NCBI GenBank assembly: GCA_022925895.1
Contig: JAKSYS010000658.1
Location: 1-34,699 of the forward strand
Source: Fragilaria crotonensis
Lineage: Eukaryota; Bacillariophyta; Fragilariophyceae; Fragilariales; Fragilariaceae
Direction: 5' to 3'
Length of the DNA: 34,699 bases
In this document: positions 9,619-19,476 of the stretch, piece by piece
Layout of the letters: each line of letters begins with the position of its first letter
How positions within the stretch are numbered: position 1 is the stretch's first letter
The notes under the pieces: generated by a model
Database searches by the model: none
Seen by the model: the letters and a program-made list of their open reading frames with translations, nothing else
Told to the model about the DNA's origin: nothing
Translations under genes and position numbers: made by a program

Positions 9619-10808
9619 TTAGGCACGATTTATTTGCCAGCCATAGTCGAAGTATCTCACAGAAACGTCTCCCTTAATGACTCTAGCTTTCAGGTTTTCA
9701 TCCTCAATAAACTGTGGCAAAAACTTTCGAATGCCTTTCCATTGACCAAAATCTGCTCCAAACCACAAAAAGATTCGACTTAGCTCCAAGCAATTGCCTG
9801 TCAACTTGATACCCTTACTATCATTCTTCATCCACAGTCTCATTTGATCCTCCATTTGATCCTTGAGTTTGGGAACCACGAATGCTTCCGGGCGTAAATT
9901 GGGACAACTCGCCGACGCGCACACAATGCAGGCATGGACCAACGGTTCGTCCCAAACTTTGCGCAATTGGTCGTGTTCAATTCCATTCAATGAGATATCC
10001 ATACCGGCCACCTTGCCAGCGATTTGATCCCACACAGGATCATTTGGTTTGGAAAGCTCAGTGATACTCTCGATTTGAATGCTATTCTTCGTCTCGTGTT
10101 GAATGATGATATTGATACAGAGTGCATTGTAGGCATTCATCCAAAAGGCTAATTGTTCGGCCGGTTGCATTTGTTGGACATTGGCTTGTTCCAATTGTGA
10201 CAGATACTGGCAAAAGTCATCATCGGCCTTGACGCCGTCATAATCGACCAAGTTAATTCCACTAACAGCCCCAGCGCTTCCCGCACCAACCTTGACATGT
10301 CGTTTCAGGACAGAGTCCCATTTGGAATGATCAAACGTTAAAGTGGCAACATCAAAAGGGTAATCCTGGAGCTTCGTACGGTCGAGAATCTTCGAGACAT
10401 TCGGAATCGATTTGGAGGCAACCTGCGTTGGATATAAGATCTTGAGTGAGCATCAAAAATCGAAAGCAACGTTGCTTTCTGGGTGGAACATGGAGGAATG
10501 AATCAACATACCTGGAGTTCCAGGTAGTAGTAAACGGGCTTGACGAAATTCGCTAGCAATTCGCGAAGCATAATTGACATTGTTTGTTAGTAAGACAAAG
10601 CAGTGCACAACAAAAAAGGGCGATACAAGTCGTTGACTTCGAGTGAAGGGTTTTCAGACAATGTCACAGAATGTGTACGACCCATCCGATTCCAACTTTG
10701 AAACTCACTTATTTGCTCGAATGACAACCCCATGAGCGCCTTGCCTCCACCAAATGCTACAGTGGTTCCAACTAGCAAGAACGAGATCAGCAGTTGGATC
10801 ATCATCAT
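9619..10808 (-). CDS. DUF547-domain protein with signal peptide (3 exons)
   Basis: Exons 10808-10709, 10552-10512 and 10422-9619 give 314 residues. Residues 1-20 are a signal peptide or anchor (MMMIQLLISFLLVGTTVAFG). The DUF547 family pattern is clear from about residue 75: TFDHSKWDSVL, VDYDGVKAD, LAFWMNAYNALCINI (about 137-151), HDQLRKVW (about 197) and VCASASCPNLRPEAF (about 214-228). The family is widespread and its biochemical function is not established; the conserved His, Asn and Cys suggest an enzyme or binding fold. Exon 2 has only 41 bases, but the phases agree (1, then 0) and splicing makes a continuous protein, so I trust the model. A secreted or ER-route location is inferred. The gene is divergent from the pyroglutamyl-peptidase gene. 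Confidence 0.82.
10423..10511 (-). other. 89-bp intron 2 of the DUF547 gene
   Basis: On the minus strand the donor is CAG|GTATGT (from 10511) and the acceptor is acgcag ending at 10423. It is phase 0, joining LELQ to VASKS. Confidence 0.75.
10553..10708 (-). other. 156-bp intron 1 of the DUF547 gene
   Basis: Donor A|GTGAGT from 10708, a ttactaac branch-like sequence near 10592-10585, and acceptor ttgctag ending at 10553. It is phase 1. Without splicing the first exon would read on to a stop at 10587. Confidence 0.65.
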
Positions 10809-11260
10809 GTGCGGTCAGCGGGAGGAGGCAAAGGAAGAATAAGTTGGACTGACGAGACAAGGAATTTTGGTCGTCTGGTAGTATTGTACAACTGTACTCG
10901 AGTACACTTATAGGAAACAGACACTGTGCGAGTCGGTACCTGGTAGTGTGTACTGTCCACTGAATGCCTTTTTGACAAGAGCTCAAGACTCAAGATCCGT
11001 AAAAGAATGGGATCAGACAACAAATAACTCAGGCCTCAGGTGTTCATTAATGCTTTGAGAAAACAAAGCACACAGCCCTTCCTGCATCACTCCTGTCCTG
11101 ATTCTTGGATCAGCATAACAGACATCCATTGCTTCATTGCAAAACTTGGTTTCTTGTGCAACCAGTAGACTCCACCACGATACCGAGTAATCGCTAGAGT
11201 CTCATTGTGATTCACTCGTTCCTTATTGGTCACAGGCAAACGTCCGGCACTCCTTTCCAC
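10809..11260. promoter_or_regulatory. Divergent promoter region, DUF547 gene / pyroglutamyl-peptidase gene
   Basis: The 452 bp between the two divergent starts should carry both promoters. I see palindromic GTAC-type words near 10880-10905 and 10935-10955 but no certain TATA box. No additional gene is supported. Confidence 0.4.
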
Positions 11261-11908
11261 ATGACAACGACAATGACTACCGACATCGAAGCACCAGATA
11301 AATCTACAGTTTCGTTTATTGTCACCGGCTTTGGTCCCTTCCAACACTCGACGGAGAATCCTACGACAGTGATTGCCACCAAATTGAAAGACTACGTTCG
11401 CGACACAAACATTTCTCTCCTGACGACGCTCGTTATTGAAACCTCAGCGGAGGCGGCACAAGCAGAAACTGACCGATTGAAGGAGACAATTGCGAAACAG
11501 AAGAATGGAAATGTTGTTGTACTGTTGCATATGGGAGTGAACTGCATGGGGACCCGGTTTCAGCTTGAACAATGTGCTTACAATGAGGCCAATTTTTCCA
11601 TTCCCGATGAGAAAGGCTTCCAGCCCCGTCATGAGGAGGTCATCGAGGCCTGTGAGCCGGCCTTGATGACGAAGCTAGATGTGGACAGGATTCTGATGGA
11701 TCTTGGACTGGATTCGTTCGTTGTGAGCACGGACCCCGGACGATTTGTCTGTAACTATACCTACTACTGCAGCCTCTCCAAGTTTCACGACTGCGATGAC
11801 GTCTACACCCTCTTTTTGCATGTGCCGCCCTTTTCAGTTGTGCCTGAAGCCGAGCAGTTACAAGTTGTACTGCACTTGATGGACACGATTCGAAGGCAAT
11901 TCGAATAA
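11261..11908 (+). CDS. Pyroglutamyl-peptidase I (peptidase family C15)
   Basis: Removes N-terminal pyroglutamate from peptides, a cytosolic cysteine peptidase. The 215-residue product has the usual family length. Seen: VTGFGPFQHSTENPT (residues 21-35), the substrate-pocket and Glu region MGVNCMGTRFQLEQCAYN (91-108, Glu103 as the catalytic Glu), the nucleophile in DPGRFVCNYTYY (Cys164) and the His motif FLHVPP (His187). The Glu-Cys-His triad is therefore complete. The ATG at 11261 gives an N terminus that reaches the core after about 18 residues; the frame is open further upstream but without an ATG. A single exon, intact, with no neighbour suggesting a pathway. Confidence 0.9.
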   Translation: MTTTMTTDIEAPDKSTVSFIVTGFGPFQHSTENPTTVIATKLKDYVRDTNISLLTTLVIETSAEAAQAETDRLKETIAKQKNGNVVVLLHMGVNCMGTRFQLEQCAYNEANFSIPDEKGFQPRHEEVIEACEPALMTKLDVDRILMDLGLDSFVVSTDPGRFVCNYTYYCSLSKFHDCDDVYTLFLHVPPFSVVPEAEQLQVVLHLMDTIRRQFE

Positions 11909-12582
11909 GTTGCGAATCGTCCGCCTTGAAACCTTTTGTCGTTGTTTAATGAAACATTGTATCATTTGTCGGGAACGTAGTCTGGCATTAGGATATGTAG
12001 AATTGGGTCCTAACACGAATTTCTTGCGTATTCTAAGTACTCGTATGTTTTATGTGCTGGTGCCTTGCTGCTATCATATGCATGGTTCTACTACATGTAG
12101 TTGTCTAAAATCTAAACGCCTGTTGCATTAAACTAAAGATGGCCCATTGCCAAAATCTTTCCAGACCCATTTCGGCCCGTACTCAATTTCTTCATTTTCC
12201 TCATGGACCAAACGGGGGCATCTGTTAGAGCATCTCTTATGGTGGGGATAACGGAGAACTCAATCGTGGTATCCAACAAGTTTCCAAAAAGCAATTCTTA
12301 TGAGCGAGGGGTAGACGGGTCAAATTGTAGACCATGTATTCATACAGTTTTTCAGAACGTGTATGCATATGCATACCATTTGTGAAACCTTCCTACAGTA
12401 ATAATCGAACGGTACTACGTACGACATCCTACGATTAGAGTATCATCTCCGGTGGTATTCTCAAGTTGCTGCGTCCTGTGACGTAATCACAATGTCACTC
12501 CGGGTTCTCCGAGCATAACAACTACGAGTACCATGACTCTGAACGCGAAGCCCTATGATATTATGCCTCTATTACGACGTAC
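11909..12582. other. Intergenic region, no gene recognised
   Basis: Between the peptidase gene and the fucosyltransferase-like gene. Short open frames (for example 11910-12131) have no recognisable similarity or sensible composition. It should contain the 3' end of the peptidase transcript and the promoter of the next gene. Confidence 0.4.
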
Positions 12583-14026
12583 ATGGCAGCACTGTCGTAT
12601 TGTACCGCTCTATTCTCTTCCAACTTCCTCGTTTTTTACTCGCATCGTTATCAACCGAAGATCATGCGACGCATCTCGTTTCACGCATATCTCTTTCATG
12701 CGATTGCTTTGGCAATATTGACTTACTATTGTGCTCGAACCTTCGTAGAGGTAGACAATTATTTAAATAGTTATGCAGCGCGGTCGTCTATTGAATCGCA
12801 ACCTTTGATCACGTGGAATGGAACCAAAAAGTCAAATATCAAGGTCCTTCCGGCGCGCATGGTATCGAAACGCATAAATCTTTCTGCGTGCCCTGCTGAG
12901 CATCGAATAGTCGTTGCTCCCAAAGTCAATGTGGATGGAGGAATCGGCCATCGAATGACTCAAGCTTTGTTTGTGTTTCGGCATGCCATGACCCATGGAT
13001 ATTGCTTTTGTTTTGATACAGATCAGTTTGGAACTGACATCAATGTTTATCATCTCCTTCTCGAACCTGTCTTTCCTTCTTGTAATGCAGCATTTCCTAA
13101 TCGCACCTTGCAAGAAACCACGTTCGACAACCTTGAAAACCAAGACGTTGCTTTGGTGACCAACGGCAGCTCCTTCATTCAATGGATTGACACCCAGGAA
13201 GATGAGGTTTGGCCAGTGGACGAGCAAAACCAAAGAGCCCCTGGATGTGGTGATGTGTATGCTTTTGTCGACAACTTTCTGAGAGATAATCATCTGTTGG
13301 ATGAAGTCGTGATTCCGTGGTATCAACGACACACACGCATTAACACAGCCTTTCGGAAAACCCATAATAAGACCACTAATGGGACTCTTCGTAATGATGA
13401 TGGTGATGTGAACAGCATTGCGCTGAACGCTTCATTTCATTTGAGAGTGGGCGATATTGTTCTTGAGAAGTCGGAATCATATTGGCGTAATGTGGTAACT
13501 ACCATGATGAATATCGTGGACCTTGAAGTCGGATCTGGCTGCACAGTTCACGTCTATTGGCTTTACTTTCCAGCGGATCACCGAGGAGAAATGGGTAGTG
13601 AAATGAGAAAGAGTCTGGATAAAAATGTGGTTGGAGAATGGCCGTCCAAACCAAACATGTTGCCTGAGTCACATCGCTTCCTTTGCCAATCTTTGTCGCG
13701 AGTTCGATAGGGTGAAATGCCATTGGAAACTCGGAACGAATTTACTGGAATCAATCGACCTCTTTGTCAGATCTGACCTTGTGTACATATCTGGCAGCCT
13801 CGTTTTCACAATTGCTCTCACTTTTCAGCCAAGGCATCCGATTGGTGGCTATTACCAAGGAGCTCAATAGGAAGGATCTGCTACGAAGGGTAGCGTGCCG
13901 TTTTTGAGTATTAGCACGAATGGCTTCAGCAGTTTGCGGTACTACTACATTGATGGAACTGGCGAATTATTTGACGAGCACTACGCCTATCTACAAGTGA
14001 ACCAGCCAAATGATACAGCAACTTAG
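12583..14026 (+). pseudogene. Type II membrane fucosyltransferase-like glycosyltransferase, frameshifted
   Basis: Putative Golgi glycosyltransferase. A single hydrophobic anchor near residues 35-50 (FHAYLFHAIALAILTYYCA) follows a short basic N terminus. The luminal part has NVDGGIGHRMTQALFVFRHA (about 116-135) and HLRVGD (286-291), which resembles the HxRxxD motif I of fucosyltransferase families. A later segment reads DLFVRSDLVYISGS then SFSQLLSLFSQGIRLVAITKEL, like the SSFS-containing motif III. The first frame ends at 13710. Coding then continues in other frames from about 13665, about 13800 and about 13886, finishing with ...LQVNQPNDTAT at 14026. At least three one-base shifts of both signs are needed and no intron explains them. 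Family placement is an inference from motifs; an internal ATG at 12664 could be the start. Confidence 0.6.
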
Positions 14027-15088
14027 TGAGTTGTGACAAGTCAGCTATTGCGTGAAAGGGGGTGTCCCTCTGTCCGTAGTATTAAAAAAATCTTTGGGGT
14101 CCGGGGACTTTCTTGCTGATGAATATCGTTGCTATGGTGGATTGTATGCAAATTGCTCTCTTGCAGTCTTTTTATTTCCGATGACGATTTCAACTACGAT
14201 TGCGACATTCAAGATGTGTCAACTCACATTTATCGGAAGCAACTTGCTATCCTTCATGTTAGACTTCAAATCTTCGTCGTCACGTGCACGTTCGTCGTAG
14301 CCTCATCTCCATTTCGCTGACCGTCCTTTAGCAAAGATGATGCCTGTCTTTAGAGATTCCAATTGCCTTTATGCTTTGTTGAACACGTGTTTGAGCAGCG
14401 CTGTGGATCACCACATTTATCGGATCGTTGGCATGGAGTTTATGGTGCACCATCATTCCCAGTTGCTTCCTCTCCAATTATTTTATCCACGTTATCATGC
14501 TTGTGCTCGACATCATCCGTCTGTGCTCTAATACTTGGTTCGTGGTGCTGATTAATCTACATCGACACCCCAGCCGAGCACAGTCCATTTGGTGACAAAA
14601 TCTATTTTCAAAAACCAGCAACGCAGCATCACAGTTGTCCTCGTCGGCATCCTTATCATGACTTGTAAGGACCGTGGGTGTGTCGCTGCACCAAATGCCG
14701 AATATGCTTGTGTCGAAGTTCGTCCTTCACCACGTGATCACGATTGTCAGGCGCAAGATTATTCAGTTGATGTAGGCCAATTCCATTCTCAGCAATTTTA
14801 CCGATCCGGCACGACCTTGAGACGAATGGAGAGTGCCACTGCCTGAAGATCCAATGAGGCAATTGTGACAGCCGCAAGGAATGACTTGGGACACTGCATG
14901 GTCACCTTTAGATCGAGACCTGACATGAACGCTTTGACGAGGCCGACACATGATGAAGGACCGAGGGAAAACCGCAACGACGGATGCTCAATGTGAAGCT
15001 GAGTTCGAGCGAAAGGGCTGTGAAGGGTCGACGTTATCCCTTGTCTGAGTTACTGGTTTAGTGCACAGTGCACTAGCTCCTAAGTGTC
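14027..15088. other. About 1 kb without a recognisable gene
   Basis: Several open stretches on the plus strand (about 14052-14320, 14337-14570, 14589-14846) have mixed, cysteine-containing compositions but no motif I can name, and they do not join into one frame. It may be a decayed gene or untranslated sequence of the preceding locus. Confidence 0.3.
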
Positions 15089-16054
15089 CTAAGTTGTAGT
15101 ATTCAGGCCGATGCCATGCAGTAAAGGTGCAAAGTAAAACCATGGATCTCCAAAGGTCGAACGCGCTTTAACTAACACACACAAACCTGGAGTTCGTTGG
15201 CAAGTTTCAAACATCCATGGTTGGTCTTTGCCGACGAAGTGATCGCGATAGTTGGCCTCAATGATGGCATAGAAGTGTTTGATCCATCGTGAGAGGCCCT
15301 CCTTGTATCCTCCTATGAAGCCACCACCCACATGGCTTGCACGGTCCATGGCATGAGTATCAAGAATAAGGGTTTGCTCTTTCGTGAGCGTGGCAGGTAA
15401 GAAACGTATCATGCGCTGGTCTACCAGAAGTGAATCCCTCATATATCCGACGTCGACCCAAGCGAAGAAAGTTGAGTTGAATGGATTCAGCTCCATGACA
15501 CTTTCAATGAAACGGCTCTTTTGAATCCAAACAACATAGAGCTCCTTACTGTGCTTGTCCTTTTCCGGGTCGAGAGTATGCTGGTGCTGCCAAAAGTCCA
15601 TGCCTCCATAGTCGTTGGCAGCTCTGGTTTCATTTAGCGAGAGTGCAATGATCCGAGTATTGTTGGGTCGATGCTCTCGAAGTTTCGACAAGTGTGGAAC
15701 CAAATCTTGCGATGTGAACAATACCATGTTATCTTGCAAACTCATAAAGTTTTGAATCCAAGGCTGATATTCGGCGGCAGGACGTTTCGACGGAATGTCG
15801 TAGTATGCAGAAACAAGTGTTACGGTTTCGGGCCGAATCTGTACCAAATCAGTGGAATCGATGGTGTAGATCGGTGTAGGGATCACTGTTTCGGGCCGAA
15901 TCCGTACCAAATCAGTTGAATCGATGGTGTTGGTCGGTGTAGGGATTGGAGCAAATGTATCAGGACCAGTTTCAGCAAGAGTATCGGTAGAAATAACTGA
16001 ATCGGAATGGAGGCCAGAAATCTCGATCCGAAACAAGTTATTGGTTATTCCCAT
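15089..16054 (-). CDS. HtrL/YibB-like glycosyltransferase-fold protein (321 aa)
   Basis: Single-exon, intact frame. From residue 78 it matches the HtrL_YibB family pattern: VTLVSAYYDIP, EYQPWIQNFMSL, NMVLFTSQD, then WIQKSRFI, FFAWVDVGYMRD (Asp201) and a His/Gly-rich HVGGGFIGGYKEG. Family members, including WlaTC-type proteins, are considered glycosyltransferase-like; donor and acceptor are unknown here. Residues about 43-82 are two copies of a 21-residue unit (TIDSTDLV.IRPETV). The ATG at 16054 has an in-frame stop just upstream. No signal peptide or membrane segment is visible in this model, so a first exon with an anchor could be missing. Confidence 0.72.
   Translation of the reverse strand: MGITNNLFRIEISGLHSDSVISTDTLAETGPDTFAPIPTPTNTIDSTDLVRIRPETVIPTPIYTIDSTDLVQIRPETVTLVSAYYDIPSKRPAAEYQPWIQNFMSLQDNMVLFTSQDLVPHLSKLREHRPNNTRIIALSLNETRAANDYGGMDFWQHQHTLDPEKDKHSKELYVVWIQKSRFIESVMELNPFNSTFFAWVDVGYMRDSLLVDQRMIRFLPATLTKEQTLILDTHAMDRASHVGGGFIGGYKEGLSRWIKHFYAIIEANYRDHFVGKDQPWMFETCQRTPGLCVLVKARSTFGDPWFYFAPLLHGIGLNTTT
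15825..15950 (-). repeat. 63-bp in-frame tandem duplication in the HtrL-like gene
   Basis: Two head-to-tail 63-bp units (15825-15887 and 15888-15950) with a handful of substitutions. Each encodes 21 residues of the N-terminal region in front of the glycosyltransferase-like domain. The length is a multiple of three, so the frame is kept. Confidence 0.85.
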
Positions 16055-16524
16055 AAAATGCGAGGCTCATGCTGATCCGAAAAGCCGTGTGAATGTGACA
16101 GTCCTTGCCATAATGAGAATATGACTTGATCTTCTTATTTTTCTTATAATCATTGAAGAGTTTGGTTCCTCACAGCTCAGTCTTTTGTGGGAGGACGTTC
16201 AGGGGAGGATGGTTGTTAAATTGGTTAGATTATAGATTATAGACTCTCTTCGTGCGGTGGGTTTTTGTTTTGGTCATGCTCCAGTATCATACATGTGCTC
16301 AGAATGCTCGGATTATCCACGAAATACTTCCAAAGTTGTATACATATTTCTGTTTAAATATATATATAATAGTCGTACTCCAGCGAGTATGCTGCAGGGT
16401 TGGGAGAAACCACTACAGTAATACGTACAAGTACGTATCCAATACTACTAGTACAAAGTACAAAGTACAAAGTACTCCGAGTACAAACGTACAAACCAGA
16501 ATAGCCAATAATGGAATAGAAAGT
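16055..16524. other. Intergenic region with (gtacaaa)3 minisatellite next to the Copia LTR
   Basis: No gene seen. It should contain the promoter of the HtrL-like gene on the minus strand. At 16451-16471 gtacaaa is repeated three times exactly, with two imperfect units following (about 16482-16497), about 50 bp outside the LTR. An AT-rich run lies near 16345-16372. Confidence 0.55.
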
Positions 16525-17124
16525 TGACAGTATTCGTGTGATCGGTACGCGAGTACTGGCCGACGGTAGACTTAAGGTTAGTAGGACCTAGAAGTCTGCC
16601 GTCGGACTTGACGGGAGAGGAAGCGAACGTGACGGATCGTCCAGCTTTGGGCGTAGGAGTCCTGAAGATGTGGACCATGATGGTAGATTTGTTGTTACAA
16701 ATATGTAGAAGATGTAGAACTAAGTAGTAAAGGCCTTTACTGTTTTTGGTTTGTGGAAATTATAAGTTAAAATGTAGATGAAAAATGAAAGTGAGATCTC
16801 CAATATTAGTTGGAGTCTCACAAAAGTTATGTTGCTTTAATCCCACTTGTTGAGTGGTGTTTGAGTTATGAATCCCATAGTAAAAGTTGTGTTGTCAATA
16901 AAATTGACAACATAACAGATTTGAATACTTAGGGAAACTCAGGGCAACATGATTTAAATTCCTTGTGTGGTCGCGGGATCCAGAGTTCTGATTCGCAGAA
17001 CTACTGGCACGAGTCACGGACAGACGAAGGAAAATAAAGGACTGTCTACCGTATTACCGTATGGTATTTAACCTTACAGTAATTACGAGTGACAGTGTGA
17101 CAGAGTGACAGTAGATCTCTAACA
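16525..17124 (-). repeat. 3' LTR of the Copia element (600 bp)
   Basis: Near-identical to 27656-28252. It carries one extra A near 16885 and an extra CG near 16975 relative to the other copy. It contains a perfect 9-bp hairpin (16891-16899 with 16903-16911, loop aaa) and three spaced tgaca/gtgaca words at 17087-17112. It includes a truncated copy of the first 51 codons of the element's leading ORF (start at 16678). Confidence 0.95.
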
Positions 17125-17131
17125 CCCTCTT
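17125..17131 (-). other. Polypurine tract next to the 3' LTR
   Basis: On the minus strand aagaggg directly precedes the 3' LTR, in the position of the plus-strand primer. It is short. The RT stop at 17135 lies just upstream. Confidence 0.5.
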
Positions 17132-17134
17132 GGA

Positions 17135-18979
17135 TCAGATCTCTGGTCCCGGTGATGAAAGCATGTGGTCGGGGAGAACACAGAAGATCTTGGTGAGGTG
17201 AGGATCAATTTTGCCGGAGTGTTGAGTCTTGGTGAGGATATCGGCAAGTTGGGAGTCACAGGGAATCCAATGAAGTTGGTGGATGCCGTCTTGTTGGCCT
17301 TGACGGACGAAGTGGAAACGGCGTTCAATGTGGCGAGTTTTGCGAGTGAGTTTGCCATTCTTGGCGATTTGAACAGTTGCTTCATTGTCAATCATGAGGA
17401 TGGCAGGGATAGAAGGGAGACGTTGAGTGGTTTCACGCCATTGTTTGGTGCCAAGATAGAGCATATCATAGAGAAGCATTCGGATGTGAGCGGTGGCCAT
17501 GGTTGCGGAACATGCAGCCATATATTCAGCTTCAGAGGTAGACATGGCAACAGGTGTTGGCATGGTAGAATTTGCTTCAATAAGAGCACCATTGTAGAAG
17601 ATCATGTATCCAACAGTAGATCGGCCGGTATCGGGGCAGTCTTGCCAGCTGGCATCAGAGAAGACAGTGAGATCAGTGTATGGAATGCGATGATGGATGC
17701 AGATGTCATAGATGGGGTTTGAAGTGCCATCGGGATAGAATTTGAGGGCATAGTAGGGACGACGTCGGAGGTAGCCAATGAGCCAGGTGAGAGCTCGAAA
17801 ATCAGGTATGCCAGGAGAGATGCATGCTTTAGCAAGTTTGCAGACAGCAAATAGGATGTCAGCTCTTGTGTTGTATGCTAGGTAGAGGAGAGTGCAGACA
17901 GCAGAGCGGAACGGAAGGCGTTGTTGCTTATGTTCGACGAGAGTCAGGTCGGAGGCGGTTACGGGGCGGTTATCCTTGCTGAAAGTATAATCGGGAGGGA
18001 AGGGAGTATCTCGTTCTGGGAATTCGGAGTTTGGATCGTATCGTTGAAGAGTGTTCAAAACGTAGCGGTGCTGGTCGAGGGTGTAGCTTGAGTCGGAGTG
18101 TTTGTGGATACGCATTTGTAGGAACCATTGCGCAGGGCCGAGGAATTTGACATCAAAGCGATTGCGGACGGAATCTTCAAATTGTTTTTCGATGGAATCG
18201 TTGCTTCCAGCGTAGAGCATATCGTCGACGAAAAATAGGAGACGGAGCCATTGATTGTGTTTATCATATCGGACAAAATAGGACGGTTCGGAAGGAGACT
18301 GGATAAAACCTTGGGAGTAGAGCCATTCCGAAAATTCAATGTTCCAATATTTGCCGGAGTAGACAAGACCGTAGATTCCTTTGTTCAGTAACATTGGGGA
18401 GCCAAAGAATTTAGCATATTCAGGGAAGTGATAGGCGTATTCCAATGGCAGTTTCACAAAGTGGCGGCCAATAACTTTGGCTTGGAGGTAGGCACCAATG
18501 AAGTCAGCACTCTTGACACTTCTTCTGGATGCACAAATGGTTGCAATGAATAGTTTGACCCCTCTTGCAGATGCACAGGGTGACCAGGTGTCTTCATACA
18601 TGAGTGGTTCAACAGGTATAGGTTTTGGAGTGCCAGGTGAAGAGGTAGCAGATTCAGCAATTTCTTGACGTTGTTCAAGGAGTCGTTGTTGGTTGATGGC
18701 TTTAACTCTTTTCAGGAGACGTTTCTCCAGGTCGCCACGGGCGACAAGGCGAGCTTTTAGTTTGTCAAGTTTTCCAGATGCAGTTTGTTTTGCTTTGAGC
18801 ACAAGTTTGACTGGGATAATGAGTTCATCTTTGTGTGGGGTTTGTCCAAGGATGAAAGTATCATGGTCAATGAGGTTCTTGATTTCCATTTTGATTGCAT
18901 GTAGCCAAGCATTGCGGACATGATCATCAAGTTTGAGAACAGCTTTGAGAGACTGAGGTTCTGGAAGATATTTGTCCAC
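17135..18979 (-). CDS. Copia reverse transcriptase-RNase H (614-codon open frame)
   Basis: Intact C-terminal part of the Copia polyprotein. RT (RVT_2 type) starts with NAWLHAIKMEIKNLIDHDTF (residues 23-42). It contains catalytic-site motif A SADFIGAYLQA (157-167), GIYGLVYSGKYW (201-212) and motif C FFVDDMLYAG (249-258). RNase H follows: VFSDASWQDCP (Asp442), MSTSEAEYMAAC (Glu485 region), MIDNEATVQIAKN (Asp531) and DSQLADILTK (Asp580). The stop lies 10 bases before the 3' LTR. The first codon shown is GTG in a continuing frame, so this is a segment of Gag-Pol and not a separate protein. It is the longest unbroken frame in the element. Confidence 0.93.
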   Translation of the reverse strand: MDKYLPEPQSLKAVLKLDDHVRNAWLHAIKMEIKNLIDHDTFILGQTPHKDELIIPVKLVLKAKQTASGKLDKLKARLVARGDLEKRLLKRVKAINQQRLLEQRQEIAESATSSPGTPKPIPVEPLMYEDTWSPCASARGVKLFIATICASRRSVKSADFIGAYLQAKVIGRHFVKLPLEYAYHFPEYAKFFGSPMLLNKGIYGLVYSGKYWNIEFSEWLYSQGFIQSPSEPSYFVRYDKHNQWLRLLFFVDDMLYAGSNDSIEKQFEDSVRNRFDVKFLGPAQWFLQMRIHKHSDSSYTLDQHRYVLNTLQRYDPNSEFPERDTPFPPDYTFSKDNRPVTASDLTLVEHKQQRLPFRSAVCTLLYLAYNTRADILFAVCKLAKACISPGIPDFRALTWLIGYLRRRPYYALKFYPDGTSNPIYDICIHHRIPYTDLTVFSDASWQDCPDTGRSTVGYMIFYNGALIEANSTMPTPVAMSTSEAEYMAACSATMATAHIRMLLYDMLYLGTKQWRETTQRLPSIPAILMIDNEATVQIAKNGKLTRKTRHIERRFHFVRQGQQDGIHQLHWIPCDSQLADILTKTQHSGKIDPHLTKIFCVLPDHMLSSPGPEI

Positions 18980-19476
18980 AGGTTCCTGGGGTTGGCTTGT
19001 GAATTGTTGCTGGGAGAGTTGTCAATTGTCATCATGGCAGAGTGAATGGGATCAATAGTTGGTAGATCTTCATTGCATTCTTGGAAGTAGATGGTCATCA
19101 TCTTGTGGAGTTGGGAATGATGTTGTTGATGGGTGACAAAGTTGATTTGATGTGGTGTGGGTGGTGTTGGACCATGTTGGATGATTGCTTCATTGTGATG
19201 GTCAGCATGGGTTGGGTTAGGCATGGTTCCAGGTGGTTGTTCATCAGTATTGTCATCAGTTGATTCAGGGATGGCAGTCAGGAGGGCAGTGGATTTGTGT
19301 CATCAATGAAGGTTGATGGTGGATTGCCAAGGTTGGCTGCAGATCCAGTTTGGTGAAAAGTAGATGGTTCAGAGTTTTGAGTGTTGCAGAGTCCATTTGG
19401 GTTAAACTGGGAGCGGATGGGGACGGCTCCAGCGAAGGGTTTGGAATCAAAACATAGAGCTGAATTGAAGTCTTCA
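18980..19476 (-). pseudogene. Copia integrase C-terminal/RT linker, frame-disrupted
   Basis: Low-complexity Pro/Asn/His/Ser-rich coding between the integrase and RT frames. Open stretches in different frames overlap (19504-19265, 19224-18757), and one frame carries SKPFAGAVPIRSQF-type sequence typical of the Copia integrase tail. A one-base change in an accccagg context near 18990 separates it from the RT frame. No catalytic motif is expected here. Confidence 0.5.

Noticed and set aside
13660-13900. Introns as the explanation for frame changes in the fucosyltransferase-like gene.
   Set aside because: The coding segments abut within a few bases, leaving no room for introns of the 75-156 bp size seen elsewhere in the window.
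17165-17722. 185-codon plus-strand ORF inside the Copia RT region.
   Set aside because: It is antisense to the RNase H domain, which has complete catalytic motifs.
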